In this document: positions 42,532 through 51,539 of the stretch, piece after piece | How the letters are laid out: each line of letters opens with the position of its first letter | How positions within the stretch are numbered: the first letter of the stretch is position 1 | Assembly: GCA_016722655.1 (NCBI GenBank) | Contig: JADKIR010000005.1 | Span: forward strand, 558,001-622,000 | Length of the DNA: 64,000 bases | Source of the DNA: Cytophagaceae bacterium | Lineage (GTDB): Bacteria; Bacteroidota; Bacteroidia; Cytophagales; Spirosomataceae | Reading direction: 5' to 3' | Position numbers and translations under genes: made by a program | The notes under the pieces: generated by a model | Told to the model about the DNA's origin: nothing | Databases searched by the model: none | Seen by the model: the letters and a program-made list of their open reading frames with translations, nothing else

Positions 42532-43281
42532 ATGAAAACGTTAAGAATTTTAAGTATCATATTTCTCATTTCAGCTTCAACATTTGCACAAAATCCTGCT
42601 GTTTTTCAGTCTAATAAAAACATTTTAAAAGCAACTGGAACTGCCTCATCAAAACAAGAGAAAATCAATTTGGAAAACATAGACGAATGGCTTTGCCCAA
42701 GCAGATTGGAACGTGGCGACAGAGAATTTGGAGGCCATGGGCCAAAAGTAAAATCTGAAGTGAAACTAAGATTGGCCAACAATGGCACCGAAGTATGGGC
42801 AGATATCACTTTTTCGGCAATAGAGACGGTGCAAGATTTCAGTACTACTTCAGGGAAATGGTCAAAGAAAGTGTTTGATGTACCTTATGGCAAGAAAATC
42901 ATGGCTATAAATTCTGACATGGCCTCAAGAACCCAATTCATTAGCCCAGCGGCTGGATTTCAGTTTTTATTGCCAGGCCAAGACGTTGCCAATGCATTCC
43001 ATACTTTTCTGGACGGTGTAGATATCGAAAAAAAGATATTTGAGATGCATGGCATCAAAAGAGAAGACAGAGCTGCTCTAAAAAACCTGATCAATACCGC
43101 CATTAATAATGGAAATACTGTAATAAAAGTTCCGGCTACTGAAGGTACGCTTGTGAAATTCTTCCATATAGTAGGCGACACTGGCGGTGATGATATCAGC
43201 GATGACAACAACTGCAACGACGACACCCGAATTGTGAAAATTGAGTTTTTCCCTGTAACGGTAACTTACTCAAATCGATAA
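42532..43281 (+). CDS. secreted protein of unknown function
   Basis: The 249-residue product has a signal peptide 'MKTLRILSIIFLISASTFAQ' and a folded body with 'WLCPSRLERGDREFGGHGPK', 'KLRLANNGTEVWADITFSAI' and an Asp/Asn-rich stretch 'GDTGGDDISDDNNCNDDTR' near the C-terminus, which may bind calcium. I recognise no family. It lies behind the tandem operator pair and faces the histidine-kinase gene, so it is probably a target of the two-component system. Confidence 0.7.
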   Translation: MKTLRILSIIFLISASTFAQNPAVFQSNKNILKATGTASSKQEKINLENIDEWLCPSRLERGDREFGGHGPKVKSEVKLRLANNGTEVWADITFSAIETVQDFSTTSGKWSKKVFDVPYGKKIMAINSDMASRTQFISPAAGFQFLLPGQDVANAFHTFLDGVDIEKKIFEMHGIKREDRAALKNLINTAINNGNTVIKVPATEGTLVKFFHIVGDTGGDDISDDNNCNDDTRIVKIEFFPVTVTYSNR

Positions 43282-43311
43282 AATCTTCCTAAAACTCTGA
43301 TTTTCAGTCAA

Positions 43312-43333
43312 AAATGACAGATATCTGTCATTT
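43312..43333. promoter_or_regulatory. 22-bp perfect palindrome, copy 1
   Basis: AAATGACAGAT followed directly by its exact reverse complement ends 52 bp before the ATG of the 784-residue surface protein. A -7-like GAGTTTTG lies 21 bp from its end. An identical copy is at 47815-47836. Confidence 0.7.
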
Positions 43334-43385
43334 CAGGATTGAAAAGTAAATCTGAGTTTTGTTAAAAAATTAAACTTTATTAAAC

Positions 43386-45740
43386 ATGAAAAAGATCTTA
43401 CTCACATTAACACTTTTCATTTTTGCTTTTTCAATTAAGGCCCAGCAGGCCGTTGAATTAGACTCCAAAAGTGTCAAAATACCTAGGTACGCCAATTTGG
43501 CATTAATTACCTCAACAATTACATCTCCAACACAAGGTATGATGGTATATAACATAGGAACATCATCCAACTGGATTTATAATGGAACCGCATGGGTAAA
43601 TACCAATGGCTCGGCAAATGCATGGAATTTGACAGGAAATGCGGGAACAAATCCTACTAGTAATTTCTTAGGAACTACTGATTTACAGCCAATGAAGATA
43701 AAAGTAAATAATTTACCCTTTGGTGGAATATTTCCAAGTACTGGAGCAAATAAAGGTTCAGATATTCTTATTGGACAAAATGCTGGAAATACTTTGACGC
43801 AGTCCAAAGGAAGTCATATAGGAATTGGCTCAGGGGCATTGAAAAATGCAATTGATATTAATGGTGGTGCAATTGCAATTGGAGATTCCTCTTTAATGTC
43901 ATTAGGAGCAGGAATATTTAATCCTGACCATGGAAAATTTAACGTTGCTGTTGGGCAAAATTCAATGCAGAATACGACTATTGGTTTAGCAAATGTTGGA
44001 ATAGGATACCAAACCTTAAAACAAAATATTAATGGGTCTGATAATGTAGGAATAGGTTTTAGATCATTATATAGCAACACGTTTGGATGGCACAATACTG
44101 CAATGGGGGATTTAGCGATGTTCGGCAATCAATCTGGATATAATAATGTAGGAATTGGGGGACATGTTTTAGAATATAGTGCTGATGGACATGGAAATAC
44201 TGGAATTGGAAGCCACAGTATGCAACAAAACCAAGGAAATGATAATACCGCGGTTGGACAATTTGCTTTGAATCTAAATCAATCAGGAAACAATAATGTA
44301 GCAGTAGGAAGCAAAGCACTTTACAGAAATAACGGTCGCAGCTTTTTAGTAGCAATTGGTGATTCCTCTCTAGCAAACAATACAGTTGGAGCAACATTAC
44401 CCGAACATGGAAGAGGAAATACAGCCGTAGGTAGCAAATCTATGTACGCAAATACAATTGGATTAGATAACACGGCTGTTGGTTTTGAAGCTATGAAATT
44501 AAATATAAATGGGAGTGATAATGCGGCTTTTGGCATGGGTGCCCTTTCTAATAATATTTCAGGTGGACATAATTCTGCTTTTGGAGATCAAGCAATGGGA
44601 GGCAGTCAGGGAAACAATAATACTGCTATTGGTGCACATGCTTTAAATTTTACTAGTGGAAATGACAATACAGCAATCGGACTTTGGGCACTTTACTACA
44701 ATGGAGGTGGAAATAATAATGTTGCAATTGGTACTAAATCAATGACAAGGAACCAAAATGGACGCAGTTTTTTAGTTGCGATTGGAGACTCTACCTTAGC
44801 AAATAATGGGAAAAATGCAATTTCACCTGAACAAGGAACTGCAAATACGGCAGTCGGCAGCAAAGTTTTGTATGCCAATACATTAGGTTGGGGAAATACA
44901 GCTGTTGGCTTTGAATCATTAAAGTCTAATACAATCGGTATTGCGAATACTAGTGTAGGATCTAAGGCTTTAGCAAATCATATTTCTGGAAATGAAAATA
45001 CAGCAGTTGGTTGGGAAGCTTTAACCTCTGACCAAACAGGAAATGGAAATACAGCTTTAGGTCATGGATCTCTAAATTCACTAAATGGAGGATATTTTAA
45101 TACTGCATTAGGAAAGGCCTCTTTAAACAATAACATATTAGGCTTTAATAACGTTGCTGTTGGCTTCCAATCACTTGTCAATAATAAAGGAAATCAAAAT
45201 GTAGGACTAGGGGTAAATGCTGGTCAATATAACATAAATGGAGCAGGGAATGTGTTTATTGGAGATAATTCAGGAGCTAACGAACTCGGATCTAATAAAT
45301 TATATATTGAAAATACTACAGCAAACCAAAATAACGCTCTAATTTATGGAGATTTTGCAGCTGACAGCCTTAGAATAAATGGAAAAGCTAGCGTAAAAAA
45401 CAATGCTATAATACTGGGATATACAAAACTGGGTGGCTACGAAGCAAGTGTTCCTTCTGTAAAAATGAAAAAACTGACAGGCACCTCAGCATCATCACAA
45501 GGTGGAAACGTTAGTATCCCGCATGGACTTACTCCCTCAAAAATTCTTTCTATTAATGTAATGGTAAGATACAATGGTGCCAATGCAGATGCTTGGATAG
45601 GTAATGGATATACTGGTTCGACTGGATATGAATTTTCATATCAATATGATGGTGGAAATGTTTTTATAGTAAATACAACGGGAAATAGTGCAAATATTTT
45701 AAGTAAAGACATTAAAATCCTTATTACCTACGAAGAATAA
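43386..45740 (+). CDS. large secreted repeat protein with YadA-like head repeats
   Basis: The 784-residue protein has a signal peptide (to about residue 19, IKAQQ), an N-terminal module 'ELDSKSVKIPRYANLALI' and 'QGMMVYNIGTSSNWIYNGTA', then about 30 repeats of the type 'NTAVGSKSMYANT' (N-T/N-A-V/I-G-x-x-A/S-L, about 13-16 residues with longer insertions), then a C-terminal domain. The repeats match the left-handed beta-roll of trimeric adhesin heads and phage-tail-like proteins. It is probably exposed on the cell surface. It is followed after 4 bp by a LytTR gene. The N-terminal module is shared with 47999-50866. Confidence 0.82.
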   Translation: MKKILLTLTLFIFAFSIKAQQAVELDSKSVKIPRYANLALITSTITSPTQGMMVYNIGTSSNWIYNGTAWVNTNGSANAWNLTGNAGTNPTSNFLGTTDLQPMKIKVNNLPFGGIFPSTGANKGSDILIGQNAGNTLTQSKGSHIGIGSGALKNAIDINGGAIAIGDSSLMSLGAGIFNPDHGKFNVAVGQNSMQNTTIGLANVGIGYQTLKQNINGSDNVGIGFRSLYSNTFGWHNTAMGDLAMFGNQSGYNNVGIGGHVLEYSADGHGNTGIGSHSMQQNQGNDNTAVGQFALNLNQSGNNNVAVGSKALYRNNGRSFLVAIGDSSLANNTVGATLPEHGRGNTAVGSKSMYANTIGLDNTAVGFEAMKLNINGSDNAAFGMGALSNNISGGHNSAFGDQAMGGSQGNNNTAIGAHALNFTSGNDNTAIGLWALYYNGGGNNNVAIGTKSMTRNQNGRSFLVAIGDSTLANNGKNAISPEQGTANTAVGSKVLYANTLGWGNTAVGFESLKSNTIGIANTSVGSKALANHISGNENTAVGWEALTSDQTGNGNTALGHGSLNSLNGGYFNTALGKASLNNNILGFNNVAVGFQSLVNNKGNQNVGLGVNAGQYNINGAGNVFIGDNSGANELGSNKLYIENTTANQNNALIYGDFAADSLRINGKASVKNNAIILGYTKLGGYEASVPSVKMKKLTGTSASSQGGNVSIPHGLTPSKILSINVMVRYNGANADAWIGNGYTGSTGYEFSYQYDGGNVFIVNTTGNSANILSKDIKILITYEE

Positions 45741-45744
45741 AAGC

Positions 45745-46077
45745 ATGGAAACAATAAAATACATCGAAAACTGCCCGCAAGTACATGTGGGCAGTCGCAA
45801 ATATCTCGCTCCAAATGAGATTTTGCATTTGGAATCGGATTTGAATTATACACAAATTATTTTGGCCAATGGCAAGAAAATATTGAGTTCTACTACGCTC
45901 AAAATCATTGAAAATAGGCTTTTGCCATTCAAAAATTTTGTTAGAATCAATCGCCAGAGTATTGTAAATATAGACTTGGTAGGAAGAATAGAAAATCAGA
46001 CCCTATTTCTTCCTGGGGAAAGAAAAATTGTCTTTTCGAGAAGAAGAGAAAAAGCTTGGAAAAAAAGCTGGATTTAA
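45745..46077 (+). CDS. stand-alone LytTR DNA-binding protein
   Basis: The 110-residue protein is a single LytTR domain: 'EILHLESDLNYTQIILANGK', 'TLKIIENRLLPFKNFVRINR', 'QSIVNIDLVGRIENQTLFLP'. LytTR domains bind DNA through beta strands, usually at pairs of short direct repeats. There is no receiver domain, so it is not itself a response regulator. It starts 4 bp after the repeat-protein gene and is probably co-transcribed with it. It may control surface-protein expression, by inference from position. Confidence 0.88.
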   Translation: METIKYIENCPQVHVGSRKYLAPNEILHLESDLNYTQIILANGKKILSSTTLKIIENRLLPFKNFVRINRQSIVNIDLVGRIENQTLFLPGERKIVFSRRREKAWKKSWI

Positions 46078-46143
46078 AAAAAGCTTGCACATTAAAAAAT
46101 AAAGTTCTTTGACATTTTGGGTATTTCAAATTTGATTTATTTA

Positions 46144-46935
46144 TCAAATCAAATTGTTTCGCCAAACGTAATCTATGAGTTCAGCTGAAGTTTTGGTATT
46201 AGTTTTTTGCCTTAGATTTCTCTTGTGATTTTCTACAGTGTGATAAGATAAAAAAAGTTTTTCGGCTATTTCAGGAGAATTTAAGCCTTTAGCCATTAAC
46301 TGAAGAATTTCTTGCTCTCTTTTGGTGATATTTGGCAAATTGACGCTAACAAGTGAAGTCAAATCTTCGGCGATATGAAAATATTGATTTTGGTTATTTA
46401 TTTTATCGGTAAGGGTCATCAAAATTGGTCTATTGGAAAAAACCAAATGTGACAAATCAGTGATTAAAACAAAACCAACTGTTGTTCTGTCCTGGGCATT
46501 TACATAAAGCTTGGGCATTTGAATCAAAACCCAGCGGTAATCATTTACAGTATTCAACATTCTGGCGTAAATGTTTAGTCTTACTTGAGTTTACCTTTCT
46601 ACGGGTAATTGTTCAATTTTTTCCACTGCCAATTTGAAAGCGGATAACACATAAAATCTATCATCAGGATGAATATTTTCAACAAAAAAGAGAGTATTGC
46701 CTTGAGTCCATTGTTCATGACTAAAAGGAGTGAGTTCTCCAATATTTTTGCTAGCCGCTGTAATCAATAAAGTGGAATTATCGCCTATAAACCAAAAATA
46801 TGGACCTATGGCATAATTGGAAGCATCCTCTATTTGTTTGCAGAAATATTCCTCAAAATCGCCAATTTCAATTTTATTTTCATTTTTGGCGATTGCATAA
46901 AACTCGTCAACTGATAATGGGTCTAGTCTATTCAT
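46144..46935 (-). pseudogene. PAS-like LuxR regulator with an in-frame stop
   Basis: Two in-frame parts of one gene are separated by a single TAA at 46591-46593. The first (MNRLDPLSVDEFYAIAKNEN onward) is the PAS-like sensor half. The second, from 46560, holds the rest and the LuxR helix-turn-helix 'ITKREQEILQLMAKGLNSPE', 'KLFLSYHTVENHKRNLRQ'. Joined length is 263 codons, against 261 residues for the intact paralogue next to it (46971-47756), and the two align without gaps around the stop. It is thus the product of tandem duplication, with one copy broken. If translation restarts at the ATG at 46560, a DNA-binding half protein could still be made. Confidence 0.85.
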
Positions 46936-46970
46936 GAATTCTTAAATGAATTAGGAAATACTAAATTAAA

Positions 46971-47756
46971 TTAAATTAAATTATTACGCCAAACAAAATC
47001 TATTAATTCAGCTGTTGTTTTAGTGTTTGTTTTTCTTCTTAAGTTTCGTTTATGGTTTTCAATAGTGTGATATGACAAAAACAAGTTTTCGGCAATTTGA
47101 GGAGAATTTAGTCCTCTTACCATAAGCTGGAGTATTTCTAATTCTCTTTTAGAGATTTGTGGAATGTCAAGTGAAATGAACTTTTTATTGTCAACTTGGG
47201 TAGCAAAAAAGATGCTTTTTTTATTTGAAGCATCAATCAAAGTAAGCATCCTTGAGAAATTCTTCGGAAAATGAGATAAATCGGTGACTAAAATAAGTGT
47301 ACTAATTACTTTACCATTTTCATTAAACAGTCGCTTCGGAAACTGCATCAGCACCCACCTGAAGTTTTTGTCTTTATCCAACATTCTAAGGTAAATATTC
47401 ATTTGAACCAACTCAGCTTTTTCTAAAGGCAAACTTTCTTGCAACTCAATCGAAAGTGCCAAAGAAGAAGCCACAAACTCTCTGTCCTCTGGATGCATAG
47501 TCTCAAACCAAAAAAATACATCTTTATTTATCCATTCTTCACATCTGTATGGAGTCAAATCTTGAGTGTTTGGACTTGCCGCCACTATAGTCATATTTGA
47601 TTGGTCAGGAATTAGCCAATAATAAGGACCAATGGCAAAATTGCTGATGGTTTCAATTGTAGGTTTTAGTTCCTCTTCAAATTTTTTAACATCTAATTTT
47701 TCGTCTCTTAAAAACTTTTGGTTGATTTCGGGAATTGATATGGGGTTTAATTTCAT
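46971..47756 (-). CDS. PAS-like LuxR-type regulator
   Basis: The 261-residue protein has a PAS-like sensor half ('FAIGPYYWLIPDQSNMTIVA', 'WFETMHPEDREFVASSLALS', 'FRWVLMQFPKRLFNENGKV') and a C-terminal LuxR helix-turn-helix ('ISKRELEILQLMVRGLNSPQ', 'LFLSYHTIENHKRNLRRKTN'). It has no receiver domain, so it senses its signal directly. It lies between the two large surface-protein genes and diverges from the second. A 22-bp palindrome and the tandem 20-bp sites lie in the 242-bp gap, so it could regulate itself and its neighbour. Confidence 0.88.
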   Translation of the reverse strand: MKLNPISIPEINQKFLRDEKLDVKKFEEELKPTIETISNFAIGPYYWLIPDQSNMTIVAASPNTQDLTPYRCEEWINKDVFFWFETMHPEDREFVASSLALSIELQESLPLEKAELVQMNIYLRMLDKDKNFRWVLMQFPKRLFNENGKVISTLILVTDLSHFPKNFSRMLTLIDASNKKSIFFATQVDNKKFISLDIPQISKRELEILQLMVRGLNSPQIAENLFLSYHTIENHKRNLRRKTNTKTTAELIDFVWRNNLI

Positions 47757-47814
47757 GGATATTGGTTAATTATTCTTTTTAGTTTTTTGATGATTATTAG
47801 TAAAAATAAATAAA

Positions 47815-47836
47815 AAATGACAGATATCTGTCATTT
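47815..47836. promoter_or_regulatory. 22-bp perfect palindrome, copy 2
   Basis: It is identical to the palindrome at 43312-43333. It lies 58 bp upstream of the LuxR regulator start on one side and 162 bp upstream of the 955-residue protein gene on the other. A -7-like sequence for the regulator (TATTTTTA on the reverse strand, 47808-47801) is 7 bp away. Confidence 0.7.
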
Positions 47837-47897
47837 CACAACAAAAACCAAAATCCGAACTTTGAAGATTGATTGAATGAAAACCGCTAACCATTAA

Positions 47898-47940
47898 TAT
47901 CCTCAATTTTAAGGATAAGAAATACCCAAATTGTAGGATT
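47898..47940 (+). promoter_or_regulatory. tandem 20-bp operators upstream of 47999
   Basis: Site A (47898-47917) is TATCCT-CAATTTTA-AGGATA, a perfect 6-bp inverted repeat. Site B (47921-47940) is AATACC-CAAATTGT-AGGATT. Their starts are 23 bp apart and site B ends 22 bp before the -7-like AAACTTTG (47962-47969), the same geometry as at 42421-42492. Confidence 0.7.
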
Positions 47941-47998
47941 TCAAACCATTCAATAAAATAAAAACTTTGTATTTAATTTTTTATCTCCCAAAAAACTT

Positions 47999-50866
47999 AT
48001 GAAAAATTTCGTCAAAATTTTAATTTTCAGCCTTTTGGCTATTAACACCTACGCCCAACAAGCTGCTACTGAGATTGATTCTAAGAGTGTGAAACTGCCG
48101 AGGTATGCAGATCAAGCGGCTATTGAGTTAGCCATTCCTATACCACAAAGGCAGCAGGGCATGATGGTGTATAATATCGGTACGGCTTCTAATTGGTATT
48201 ATAATGGTACGGCTTGGACAAATAATAATTCAACACCATATCCTTTAATAGTTACCGGAACTACCATAGGGACCACTGGAAATACCTCAATAACTGGGGA
48301 AAGTATAGTCACATACCCTCCAATTTATAGCGGGCCTGATGTACCGGGTGGAACTGGAGTGCATGGGATTTCAGATGGAGGAATTTATGGAATAGGGGTA
48401 CGAGGTCAGGGGAATGGCCCATTTCATGTTGGTGTTTTAGGTTTGTCAAATTATAGAGGAGTACAAGGTGGAAGCACTTCAGGAATTGGTGTATATGGCA
48501 ATTCATCAAATGGAATATCAGGTAAATTTGAAATAGATAATTTCACGAACTCAAGTGATGCACTTCATGCCATTACTACTGGAACTGGCAAAGCCGGCCT
48601 TTTTGAAATAAATAATGCTTTAAATAGTAATCATGCATTAATAGTGAACAAAAATGGTTTAGGAAGAAGTGGATGGTTTCAGTCAACTAATTCATTAAAT
48701 AATGCTGCTTCTTTGATAGGTGAAAATTATGGCTTAGGTCAAGGAGTATATGGAACTAATTTTGGCACAGGAAAAGCTGGAGTTTTTGAAATCAATAATA
48801 CTTCAAATGCTAATTTTGCCTTAGAAGCTCGAACTAATGGTTTGGGTAGGGCAGGATATTTTGTAAGCAGTAATACCACAAATAACTCAGAGGCTTTGTT
48901 TACAACACAATTTGGTTTAGGAAAGGGAGGTTTTTTTGAAATTTATAATGGTTCAAATAATAACCCAGGGCTTCATTCACTTACAAATGGTACTGGCAAG
49001 GCTGGAGTTTTTGAAATAAACAATACTTCAAATAATAATATTGCCCTTCATGCTTTTACTAACGGCGGTGGTGATTCATTTTATAGCTATACTGGTGGTC
49101 TGGGCAGGGCAGGTATTTTTCAAATTGACAATGCTTCAAATAGTAATAATGCTTTATTGGGTGCAAGTAATGGTACAGGACAAGCAATATATGCAACTAT
49201 GAGTGGAACCGGTAAAGCTGGGGTTTTTCAAATAAACAATACTTCAAATAATAGTATTGCCCTTCATGCTTTTACTAATGGTGGTGGAGATTCTTTTTAT
49301 AGCTATACTGGTGGTTTGGGCAGGGCAGGTATTTTTCAAATTGACAATGCTTCAAATTCTGCGAATGCACTTTCTTCGACAACCAACGGCACAGGCAAAG
49401 CTGCCTACTTTCAAGGCACAAATGCACTCGAAACCGACGGAACAATTAAATTTGGAGGCTCTGGTGTAGGTTCGCCTACCGCAGGAAAAGTGCTGACTTC
49501 TACTGACGGACTAGGAAATGCCACTTGGCAGGCAATTCCAGCTGTCGCTGCACCTTTGAATTTAACTTCTACCACAACAACTTTTTCTTCAACCGCTACT
49601 GGTGCAAGTGGATATGCAGGTAGTTTTCAAAATACTCATTCCTCAAACCCTAATCCTGCTTTAGAAGGGGTAACCTTTGGACCAAGTAATGGAGTTCGCG
49701 GAATTTCTTATAATGGTGTTGCTGGTCTTTTTAGTAATTCTAATTACAATGTTATCGGAGGCAATTCAGCTTTAATTGGCCACAGCAATTCTAATGATTA
49801 TAAGTCAATTTATGGAATTTCAGAAGGTAACAATGGACAAGCTGGTGTTTTTCAAATCCAAAATGGCACCAATACAAATGCCGCTTTAGAAAGTTCAACC
49901 AACGGACCAGGTAAAGCCGCCTATTTTCACGGTATCAATGCCCTAGAAACAGATGGTACTATTAAATTTGGTGGCTCTGGGGTAGGAACTCCAGCAGCAG
50001 GAAAGGTACTTACAGCTACTGATGGGCTTGGAAACGCAACATGGCAAGCAATTCCTGCAGTTACTGCACCTTTAAATTTAACTTCTACCGTTACAACTTT
50101 ACAATCAATTGCTACTGGTGCAAGTGGATTTGCTGGCGATTTTCAAATCACTAATACCTCAAATGCTGCAAATGCCCTTTCTTCAACTACAACTGGCACA
50201 GGTAAAGCAGCCTACTTTCAAGGTACCAATGCCCTTGAAACTAATGGAACTATAAAATTTGGAGGAGCTGGCGTGGGTACAATTGCTGCTGGGAAAGTTT
50301 TAACTTCTGATGCAGTTGGGAATGCAACTTGGCAAGTTATTCCACCTGTTACTGCTCCACTAAATTTAACTTCTACAACTACCACTATGTCATCTTCAGC
50401 AACTGGAACAAGCGGAAATGCTAGTAATTTTAATATTACGAATGTCTCAAATGCCTCAAATGGTATTTCTGTTTCTACAGCAGGCACAGGTAAAGCAATA
50501 GATGCAACAAATAATTCAAGTACAAATCCCACAATCACCGCAGTTAATAATACCAATTTGGGTAATGCCCTTGATATTACGGGAGGAATAAAGGTTTCAG
50601 GCACAAATAAAGCCGCTTTTAAAATCACTTCTTTAACGGGAACTAATATTACAGGCAATTATTTGAAAATTCCAAATACTACATTTGCAAATAACGAAAA
50701 TGACATTATAATAGTTACACACAATTATAGCCCTAACAATACATATTTAAATAAATCTTTTGGAGTGTATTGGGCATCAGTAGATGGTACTTGGAGAATC
50801 TATTTAGAAGATCTTTCCTCTATGCCAAACAATATCACTTTTAATGTATTAGTAATCAAGCAATAA
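47999..50866 (+). CDS. large secreted repeat protein
   Basis: The 955-residue protein has a signal peptide (to NTYAQ, about residue 20) and the same N-terminal module as the 784-residue protein ('EIDSKSVKLPRYADQAAI', 'QGMMVYNIGTASNWYYNGTA'). The body has about a dozen repeats built on 'GTGKAGVFEINNTSNNNIAL' and longer blocks with 'ALETDGTIKFGGSGVG', 'AGKVLTSTDGLGNATWQAIP'. These are glycine, asparagine and threonine rich, as in fibrous surface or tail-fibre-like proteins. It lies behind the tandem operators. A lipoprotein gene follows after 17 bp. Confidence 0.8.
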   Translation: MKNFVKILIFSLLAINTYAQQAATEIDSKSVKLPRYADQAAIELAIPIPQRQQGMMVYNIGTASNWYYNGTAWTNNNSTPYPLIVTGTTIGTTGNTSITGESIVTYPPIYSGPDVPGGTGVHGISDGGIYGIGVRGQGNGPFHVGVLGLSNYRGVQGGSTSGIGVYGNSSNGISGKFEIDNFTNSSDALHAITTGTGKAGLFEINNALNSNHALIVNKNGLGRSGWFQSTNSLNNAASLIGENYGLGQGVYGTNFGTGKAGVFEINNTSNANFALEARTNGLGRAGYFVSSNTTNNSEALFTTQFGLGKGGFFEIYNGSNNNPGLHSLTNGTGKAGVFEINNTSNNNIALHAFTNGGGDSFYSYTGGLGRAGIFQIDNASNSNNALLGASNGTGQAIYATMSGTGKAGVFQINNTSNNSIALHAFTNGGGDSFYSYTGGLGRAGIFQIDNASNSANALSSTTNGTGKAAYFQGTNALETDGTIKFGGSGVGSPTAGKVLTSTDGLGNATWQAIPAVAAPLNLTSTTTTFSSTATGASGYAGSFQNTHSSNPNPALEGVTFGPSNGVRGISYNGVAGLFSNSNYNVIGGNSALIGHSNSNDYKSIYGISEGNNGQAGVFQIQNGTNTNAALESSTNGPGKAAYFHGINALETDGTIKFGGSGVGTPAAGKVLTATDGLGNATWQAIPAVTAPLNLTSTVTTLQSIATGASGFAGDFQITNTSNAANALSSTTTGTGKAAYFQGTNALETNGTIKFGGAGVGTIAAGKVLTSDAVGNATWQVIPPVTAPLNLTSTTTTMSSSATGTSGNASNFNITNVSNASNGISVSTAGTGKAIDATNNSSTNPTITAVNNTNLGNALDITGGIKVSGTNKAAFKITSLTGTNITGNYLKIPNTTFANNENDIIIVTHNYSPNNTYLNKSFGVYWASVDGTWRIYLEDLSSMPNNITFNVLVIKQ

Positions 50867-50883
50867 AATCAAAATTTATACCC

Positions 50884-51423
50884 ATGAAAACATCAAATTT
50901 ATTTATCCTTTCGGCACTTTGTATTGCCATTTTTGCCTGCTCAAGTAAAGAAGAGGCTTCCGTTCAGCCTCAGACAGCACTTGAAAAAGCCACCTCAAAT
51001 GAGCGGAATCTTCGTCCAGCTGGCGGTGAGAAACCTGATTTAAAAGTATTTCCTTTTTTTGTAAGTGGAACTGTTACGCTGGCTTCGGGTCTTTACAAAA
51101 TTCCTATCTCGCTAAAAGAATTAAATATAGGCACTGCCAATGACACAGGAGCTTTTGCTGATTCTTTGAAAGTATATCAGAAAGTACCTTCTTCTCTCGT
51201 CGGTTTTTACACCTATAGATTGGTGCAAACTTATGTACGAACGGCCCACATACCGATGGGGACCTCTTGGTTTTTGAATGCCCAAGTGAATTTTCCTGCC
51301 AAATGGCGTCCTGCCAGTGGGAAAATCCACCTTGTTATCAGAGCTGATGCTGTTAATAATATTGCCGAACTCGACGAAACGAATAACTATTCTGACACCA
51401 TTTGGAATATTTATTTGCCTTAA
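50884..51423 (+). CDS. lipoprotein with a CARDB-like domain
   Basis: The 179-residue product has a lipoprotein signal peptide 'LFILSALCIAIFAC' with the cysteine at about residue 19, a polar linker, then a beta-sandwich domain with 'DLKVFPFFVSGTV', 'ISLKELNIGTANDTG' and 'IRADAVNNIAELDETNNYSD', the last being the typical CARDB/APHP end. Such domains are adhesion or assembly modules on surface proteins. It follows the 955-residue gene by 17 bp and is probably expressed with it. Confidence 0.8.
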   Translation: MKTSNLFILSALCIAIFACSSKEEASVQPQTALEKATSNERNLRPAGGEKPDLKVFPFFVSGTVTLASGLYKIPISLKELNIGTANDTGAFADSLKVYQKVPSSLVGFYTYRLVQTYVRTAHIPMGTSWFLNAQVNFPAKWRPASGKIHLVIRADAVNNIAELDETNNYSDTIWNIYLP

Positions 51424-51539
51424 TCTAATATTTAAACCAGTAAAAAGTGAATTAATTGATAAAATACCCAATCTTCTTAACCCTCATAAAGAATTAAAAG
51501 TCCTATAATTAATCGAATTTATTGAATAAATATAACACC

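Noticed and set aside
43577..44878. Several leftward frames opposite the 784-residue protein
   Set aside because: They mirror the repeat structure of the real gene (repeated PTAVF-like strings) and have no independent signal.
18306..46935. Reassigned TAA codon as an explanation for the two in-frame stops
   Set aside because: Many intact genes in the window end with TAA (for example deoB, guaD and ppdK), so TAA works as a stop.
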